Assembly: GCA_023386255.1 (NCBI GenBank)
Contig: JAEWKB010000321.1
Location: forward strand, 1 to 9,852
Length of the DNA: 9,852 bases
From: Bacteroidota bacterium
GTDB taxonomy: Bacteria; Bacteroidota; Bacteroidia; Flavobacteriales; Flavobacteriaceae
Direction of reading: 5' to 3'
Made by a program: the position numbers and the translations under genes. Shown in pieces: positions 7,063-9,852 of this stretch (the stretch's first letter is position 1; the number at the start of each line of letters is the position of its first letter). The notes beneath the pieces were generated by a model. The model was given only the letters and a program-made list of their open reading frames with translations. It was not told where the DNA came from and searched no databases.

Positions 7063-7305
7063 TCAGTCGGTATTAAAATCTTCAGGATCGTAGTCTTCGT
7101 CCTGGCCGGGGCTGAACTTTTCATCATCTTCGTTATGTTGCTCCTTTTCAAGCGCCTCATGATGGGCTTGTTTCATTTTCTCTTCTTCGGGAGGTGTGGC
7201 ATGGCGTTGTGCATCCTGGTTCCTCCCGCTTTTGTGGAAGCTGTCTTCCCCATATTCCTGTCCGCCGCGGTTGCCCTGGCCGGGGTTATCAAATAACTGT
7301 GACAT
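7063..7305 (-). CDS. Small charged, probably disordered protein, 80 aa
   Basis: I do not recognise a family. The protein has no hydrophobic stretch, signal peptide or membrane segment. It is very rich in Glu, Asp, Gln, Asn, His and Lys, with Gly-Asn near the N-terminus, a Lys/Glu/His middle (PPEEEKMKQAHHEALEKEQH) that may be helical, and an acidic tail ending DYDPEDFNTD. This profile fits small hydrophilic, stress-type proteins, but no motif proves it. It is preferred over the frame on the opposite strand because a promoter-like TAAATTTG element lies at a fitting distance (7331-7338) and the CinA gene follows 26 bp downstream. It seems to open the long minus-strand series. Confidence 0.6.
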   Translation of the reverse strand: MSQLFDNPGQGNRGGQEYGEDSFHKSGRNQDAQRHATPPEEEKMKQAHHEALEKEQHNEDDEKFSPGQDEDYDPEDFNTD

Positions 7306-7330
7306 AACATTACTTTTTATGGTTCCTACT

Positions 7331-7338
7331 CAAATTTA
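7331..7338 (-). promoter_or_regulatory. Putative Bacteroidota -7 promoter element (TAAATTTG)
   Basis: On the minus strand TAAATTTG matches the Bacteroidota -7 consensus TAnnTTTG at every fixed position. It lies 25 bp before the ATG at 7305, which would give a short leader. No good TTG/TTTG is found at the usual -33 spacing; the region there reads AAACGTTAGCC. An octamer GCTAACGT (plus strand, 7352-7359) just upstream also occurs before the SRPBCC gene at 611-618. Both may be chance. Confidence 0.45.
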
Positions 7339-7435
7339 CTCTACATTTTACGGCTAACGTTTATACAATTTTCCTCAAACCTTGCACAATCCTGCAATTA
7401 AGAAAACTTTATGACAGGCAGGGTTTTATATAGAA

Positions 7436-7469
7436 AAATCCCCGCTCTAAACGTGTAGAGCAGGGATTT
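7436..7469. terminator. Hairpin with A and T flanks, possible bidirectional terminator
   Basis: AAATCCCCGCTCTA (7436-7449) pairs with TAGAGCAGGGATTT (7456-7469) in a 14-bp stem with a single C-A mismatch and a 6-base loop. A-rich sequence lies on the left and the stem ends in ATTT on the right, so it could act in either direction. It follows the primary terminator of the SPW gene on the minus strand and would serve as a second barrier before the next series. Confidence 0.65.
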
Positions 7470-7505
7470 CCTAACAAAAGAACCATGAGTAATTCAAAAT
7501 AAAAA

Positions 7506-7532
7506 TCCCAGAGCAGTATTGCTGCTCCGGGG
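7506..7532 (-). terminator. Intrinsic terminator of the SPW gene
   Basis: GAGCAG (7511-7516) pairs with CTGCTC (7522-7527) around a TATTG loop. After one A-C mismatch the stem extends through CCC (7507-7509) with GGG (7529-7531) and a T-G wobble. On the minus strand a T tract (ATTTTTATTTT) follows. It begins about 11 bp after the SPW stop at 7544. Confidence 0.8.
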
Positions 7533-7543
7533 AGAAACAATAA

Positions 7544-7924
7544 TTAACCAAAATTATTATGAGAGTGTGTTGCCTGTGCGGCAGGCGTTGTTTTTGTCAT
7601 TAGACCCGCGGCTATTTCAAAAAGCCCCAGTATTAGGTGCGGCAGGTAAACCCTGTCGGCAAAGCCAAAGATCCAGGGTGACGCGGCCAGTACAATGCCC
7701 GACAGTACATCAAGCATTAAATGGGTTTTCATTGATAATATTTTCATCATGCCCAGTTCGTAGCGGGTAATGAGGCTATAAATCAGTGCCATTGCGCCCA
7801 GTACTATAAAAATTATACCTTCGGGCGCCCCGGGATCAAGGTTAAAAATCCATGGCGCCAGTATAAGGAATAGGCCTACAAGATAATCCAGAACGCCATG
7901 TGTCTTAGTGTCTATAAATCTCAT
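7544..7924 (-). CDS. SPW-repeat membrane protein, 126 aa
   Basis: Two copies of the SPW repeat are visible. The first is HGVLDYLVGLFLILAPWIF (about residues 9-27). The second is HLMLDVLSGIVLAASPWIFG (about 68-87), which includes the name-giving SPW. Each repeat holds two hydrophobic helices, making four in all, with a polar C-terminal tail rich in Thr, His and Asn. The function of SPW proteins is not established. They are small inner-membrane proteins often found near stress genes. The ATG at 7924 is the only sensible start, 128 bp downstream of the lipoprotein gene with a hairpin between them. Two hairpins follow its stop, so it is most likely transcribed alone. Confidence 0.88.
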   Translation of the reverse strand: MRFIDTKTHGVLDYLVGLFLILAPWIFNLDPGAPEGIIFIVLGAMALIYSLITRYELGMMKILSMKTHLMLDVLSGIVLAASPWIFGFADRVYLPHLILGLFEIAAGLMTKTTPAAQATHSHNNFG

Positions 7925-7963
7925 AGCTGTAAATTTTTATGATTGGTTGGTGTAGACGGGAGA

Positions 7964-7998
7964 GAAAAGGCACTGAGACTAGCTGCAGTAGCCTTTTC
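7964..7998 (-). terminator. Probable terminator of the Gly/Thr-rich lipoprotein gene
   Basis: GAAAAGGC (7964-7971) pairs with GCCTTTTC (7991-7998). Inside it ACTG (7972-7975) pairs with CAGT, with a bulged A, and a small inner stem continues. On the minus strand the right arm supplies CCTTTTCTCTCCC as a modest T-rich end. The hairpin lies about 55 bp after the lipoprotein stop at 8053 and 40 bp before the SPW start. The rest of the 128-bp gap shows no clear promoter. Confidence 0.6.
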
Positions 7999-8052
7999 AA
8001 ATTTTTTCCGTTAGCTTCATTTGTTGGATGTGGCCTTACGGTTGCTGCATTG

Positions 8053-8421
8053 TTAGCGTGTGCCGGTCTGGGTACCTGTGCCGGTTCCTGTTCCTGTACC
8101 GCCGGTACCGGTACCTGTTCCTGTACCGCCATTGTTAGTACCTGCGCCTGTACCACTGCCCGAACCTGTTCCTGATGGATCATTTCCGGTAGTTGTGCCT
8201 TGCACAGTATCTGTAGCCATTCCGCCGTCAGATGCTTCTGTGCCTGCAGCGCCGCCTGAGCCCATGTTGTCTCTGCTGCTTTCAGTGCCATATGTGTCTC
8301 CGTTCGTTTCCTGTGCATCAGATGCGCCTTCGCTCTGGTTGTTGTTCTTTCCGCACGACGTGAAAGTGAATGCGGCCAGCACCAGTGATGCAAATAATAC
8401 GGTCCTAAGTGTCTTTTTCAT
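8053..8421 (-). CDS. Gly/Thr-repeat lipoprotein, 122 aa
   Basis: MKKTLRTVLFASLVLAAF is a signal peptide ending in the lipobox FTSC (Cys 23), so the mature protein should be lipidated. The residues after Cys (GKNNNQS) lack the acidic or S-D-rich surface-export signals described in Bacteroidota, so an outer-membrane anchor facing the periplasm is my guess. The middle (24-80) is polar, and residues 82-122 are nearly pure Gly/Thr/Ser, with two copies of a nine-residue GGTGTGTGT unit. One D-T-V (71-73) fits the Bacteroidota O-glycosylation sequon D-S/T-hydrophobic. It resembles the secreted protein at the left end in composition only. A frame on the same strand (7905-8393) and plus-strand frames here are shadows: they lack a signal peptide and arise from the repeats. 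Confidence 0.82.
   Translation of the reverse strand: MKKTLRTVLFASLVLAAFTFTSCGKNNNQSEGASDAQETNGDTYGTESSRDNMGSGGAAGTEASDGGMATDTVQGTTTGNDPSGTGSGSGTGAGTNNGGTGTGTGTGGTGTGTGTGTQTGTR
8083..8136. repeat. Imperfect 27-bp tandem repeat within the lipoprotein gene
   Basis: Two adjacent 27-bp units (8083-8109 and 8110-8136) are identical over their first 21 bases except one (T at 8086, A at 8113) and then diverge. Each unit encodes nine residues of Gly/Thr on the minus strand, so loss or gain of a unit keeps the frame. The palindrome GGTACC recurs in and around the units. The array could vary in length by replication slippage. Confidence 0.75.
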
Positions 8422-8529
8422 GATTAAGAGTTTTACTGTTATTAATTATTGTACACTAACAAAGTAACTCCATAAAACACCGCAATCCTTTACATCATTA
8501 AGCAGAAATATTACATGATTTAGAAACTG
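8422..8529 (-). promoter_or_regulatory. Intergenic leader with possible promoter of the lipoprotein gene
   Basis: This 108-bp gap between the kinase stop and the lipoprotein start shows no convincing terminator. On the minus strand TTACTTTG (plus-strand 8458-8465) matches the TAnnTTTG element in all fixed positions but one, with a TTG about 15 bases upstream, closer than the usual 17-23. It is a weak candidate, so read-through from the kinase gene is an alternative. Confidence 0.3.
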
Positions 8530-9852
8530 TTATTCAGGGAAACAGAATTTAAAAGCAGCACCTTCTCCGGGAATGCTTTCGGCACTTATAGAACCTTGGT
8601 GGTTCTCCATTATTTTTTTGCACAACGCCAGCCCAATGCCTGTACCGCTGTACCTTGATTTATTGTGCAGCCTGTGGAACAGCACAAAAATCTTTTCGGC
8701 ATATTCGGCGGGGAAGCCTATGCCATTATCGGTAATTGTAATTTCATGATAGCATTTGTTGCTGCCTAATCCATTATCATGTTTTACTTTTTTATAGGAA
8801 ACAGTTATAACAGGGGCAGCATCAGGTTTACTGTACTTAAGCGCATTGCCAAGAAGATTTATGAAAAGCTGCCGTACCTGGAAGGGGATGACCGGGAGTG
8901 ACGGGAGCTTATCGGCATGTATAACAGCATGTTTAATTTCAGTTTCTGACGAAAGCTCCAGCCAGGCTTCGTTCAGTATGGTATTAAGGTCGGCGGTCTC
9001 AAATACAAAACCTTCCTTACCGGTTTCACTGTACAGCAGCAGGTCGTCTATCAGCATCTCCATGCGGGCTGCCGAGGCACTTATCCGCTCAAAATAGTCG
9101 CGCCCGGTTTCGCTTAATTTATGGCCTTCGTCAGCCAGTATGCGCGATATGAAAACCTGTATTTTGCGCAGGGGTTCCTGCAGGTCATGGCTGGCAGCAT
9201 GGTTAAATGATGCCAATTCCTGTACCATGTCTTCCAGCTGCCGGTTCTTTTCTTCAATATCAAGGCTCTTCTCAACATCAACAGTAACATCGCGCGTGGC
9301 ACCAAGCATTATAGGAATGTTTTCCAGCTTTACCAGTCTGGCTTCCGACCTGAAATACCGTACACGTTTGTCACCTCTTATTATCCTATAGGTTACATCA
9401 AGCCTTTCTCCGCAATTCCTTACCTTACTAAAGGCTTCCATGAGCTTATCTTTATCTTCAGGATGCACAAATGTTAACAGTGTAGCTTCGGTATAAGGGA
9501 CTGAGTGAGGTTTTATGCCCAGCAGCCTGAACATATTGTCAGACGGTTCAATTTCTCCCGTTATTAGATTGCGCTTCCAGTGGCCCATGGCAGACATTTT
9601 TTCTGCATGCAGGAAGCTTTGGTTCATTATCAGCAGGTCATGGTTCATCTGCCTGATCTTTTTGTTGCCTTTGTATATTTTGTAGTACGATATGAACAAG
9701 ATCAGGATACAAAATGCTACCAACGCACCGGTCAGGTACGGAAGGTATTCATTATCCTTGCTGTGCAATTTTTCATACAGGCGAAGCGCAGCATTTTCAT
9801 TTTGAGAAATTGTGCCTACTAACATACCCAGCTCCTGCATGGCCCGCAGCCC
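8530..9852 (-). CDS. Membrane-bound PAS sensor histidine kinase (5' partial)
   Basis: The frame stays open to the right edge (codons for G-L-R-A precede the Met at 9840), so the N-terminal sensor part is cut off and 9840 is probably not the start. Numbering from that Met, a membrane helix lies at about 34-52 and a PAS domain (PAS_3-like) at about 85-190. The HisKA domain has its phospho-acceptor in SHDLQEPLRKI (His 218). The HATPase domain has an N box (GNALKYS, Asn 332), DNGIGFP (371-377) and GTGIGLALCKKI (399-410). It should autophosphorylate on His and pass the phosphate to a response regulator, which is not in view. The helix before residue 34 suggests a periplasmic sensor such as CHASE3, which cannot be confirmed. 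Its stop lies 108 bp before the lipoprotein start. Confidence 0.93.
   Translation of the reverse strand, partial: GLRAMQELGMLVGTISQNENAALRLYEKLHSKDNEYLPYLTGALVAFCILILFISYYKIYKGNKKIRQMNHDLLIMNQSFLHAEKMSAMGHWKRNLITGEIEPSDNMFRLLGIKPHSVPYTEATLLTFVHPEDKDKLMEAFSKVRNCGERLDVTYRIIRGDKRVRYFRSEARLVKLENIPIMLGATRDVTVDVEKSLDIEEKNRQLEDMVQELASFNHAASHDLQEPLRKIQVFISRILADEGHKLSETGRDYFERISASAARMEMLIDDLLLYSETGKEGFVFETADLNTILNEAWLELSSETEIKHAVIHADKLPSLPVIPFQVRQLFINLLGNALKYSKPDAAPVITVSYKKVKHDNGLGSNKCYHEITITDNGIGFPAEYAEKIFVLFHRLHNKSRYSGTGIGLALCKKIMENHQGSISAESIPGEGAAFKFCFPE

Noticed and set aside
7030..7296. Plus-strand hydrophobic 88-aa frame opposite the 80-aa charged protein
   Set aside because: It looks membrane-like only because it is the complement of acidic and polar codons. 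No gene lies on the plus strand nearby, and the minus frame has a promoter element and operon context.
7485..7502. Five-codon plus-strand frame (MSNSK) between the two hairpins, resembling a leader peptide
   Set aside because: No plus-strand gene lies downstream to regulate, and so short a frame is expected by chance.
8083..8136. Repeat array considered as CRISPR
   Set aside because: The units are adjacent without spacers and in frame with a Gly/Thr-rich protein, with no cas genes in view.
7905..8393. Minus-strand frame of 162 aa across the lipoprotein gene and its downstream hairpin
   Set aside because: It has no signal peptide or family pattern, runs through the terminator and overlaps the SPW start. 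It stays open because of the repeats.
8060..8467. Plus-strand frame with many Val-Pro repeats
   Set aside because: It is an antisense shadow of the Gly/Thr tail of the lipoprotein.

Overview
The window looks like chromosomal DNA of a Bacteroidota bacterium (Flavobacteriaceae, Sphingobacteriaceae or Chitinophagaceae; I cannot narrow it further). The reasons are A/T-rich leaders without Shine-Dalgarno sequences, a good match to the Bacteroidota -7 promoter element TAnnTTTG, a lipoprotein with a TSC-type lipobox, and Gly/Thr/Ser/Asn-rich secreted proteins. I see no mobile element, tRNA, rRNA or CRISPR array, and no gap above 300 bases lacks a gene.

Layout. Positions 1-556 (+) hold the tail of one Ser/Asn/Gly-rich protein and a complete secreted relative, closed by a strong hairpin terminator at 575-599. 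Positions 688-1768 (+) hold a two-gene unit: a DUF2892-like/SRPBCC fusion and a VOC (glyoxalase-fold) protein. Its last stop codon directly abuts the stop codon of a convergent MgtC/SapB membrane protein (1769-2446, -). From 7305 down to 2546 (-) lies a tightly packed six-gene series: a charged disordered 80-aa protein, a stand-alone CinA C-terminal (PncC-like) protein, a GT-B glycosyltransferase, UDP-galactopyranose mutase (Glf), a cytoplasmic GH1-like glycosidase and a four-helix membrane protein. The last four genes overlap (ATGA, ATGA, then 14 bp). A TAAATTTG element lies upstream of the series and a hairpin terminator at 2491-2508 downstream. Further right on the minus strand are an SPW-repeat membrane protein with two hairpins behind it, a Gly/Thr-repeat lipoprotein, and a PAS/HisKA/HATPase sensor kinase that runs off the right edge.

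How the genes may fit together (inference). Glf makes UDP-galactofuranose in the cytoplasm. The adjoining glycosyltransferase is the natural candidate to use it, and the translationally coupled GH1-like enzyme may trim or transglycosylate the product. The small membrane protein at the end may place part of this at the inner membrane. The surrounding genes (SRPBCC/DUF2892, VOC, MgtC, CinA, SPW, low-complexity secreted proteins) have the character of an envelope or general stress island. The most interesting point is the coupled GT-Glf-GH1-membrane protein unit linked to CinA, which could be a little-described galactofuranose modification pathway. No function here is proven by sequence alone.
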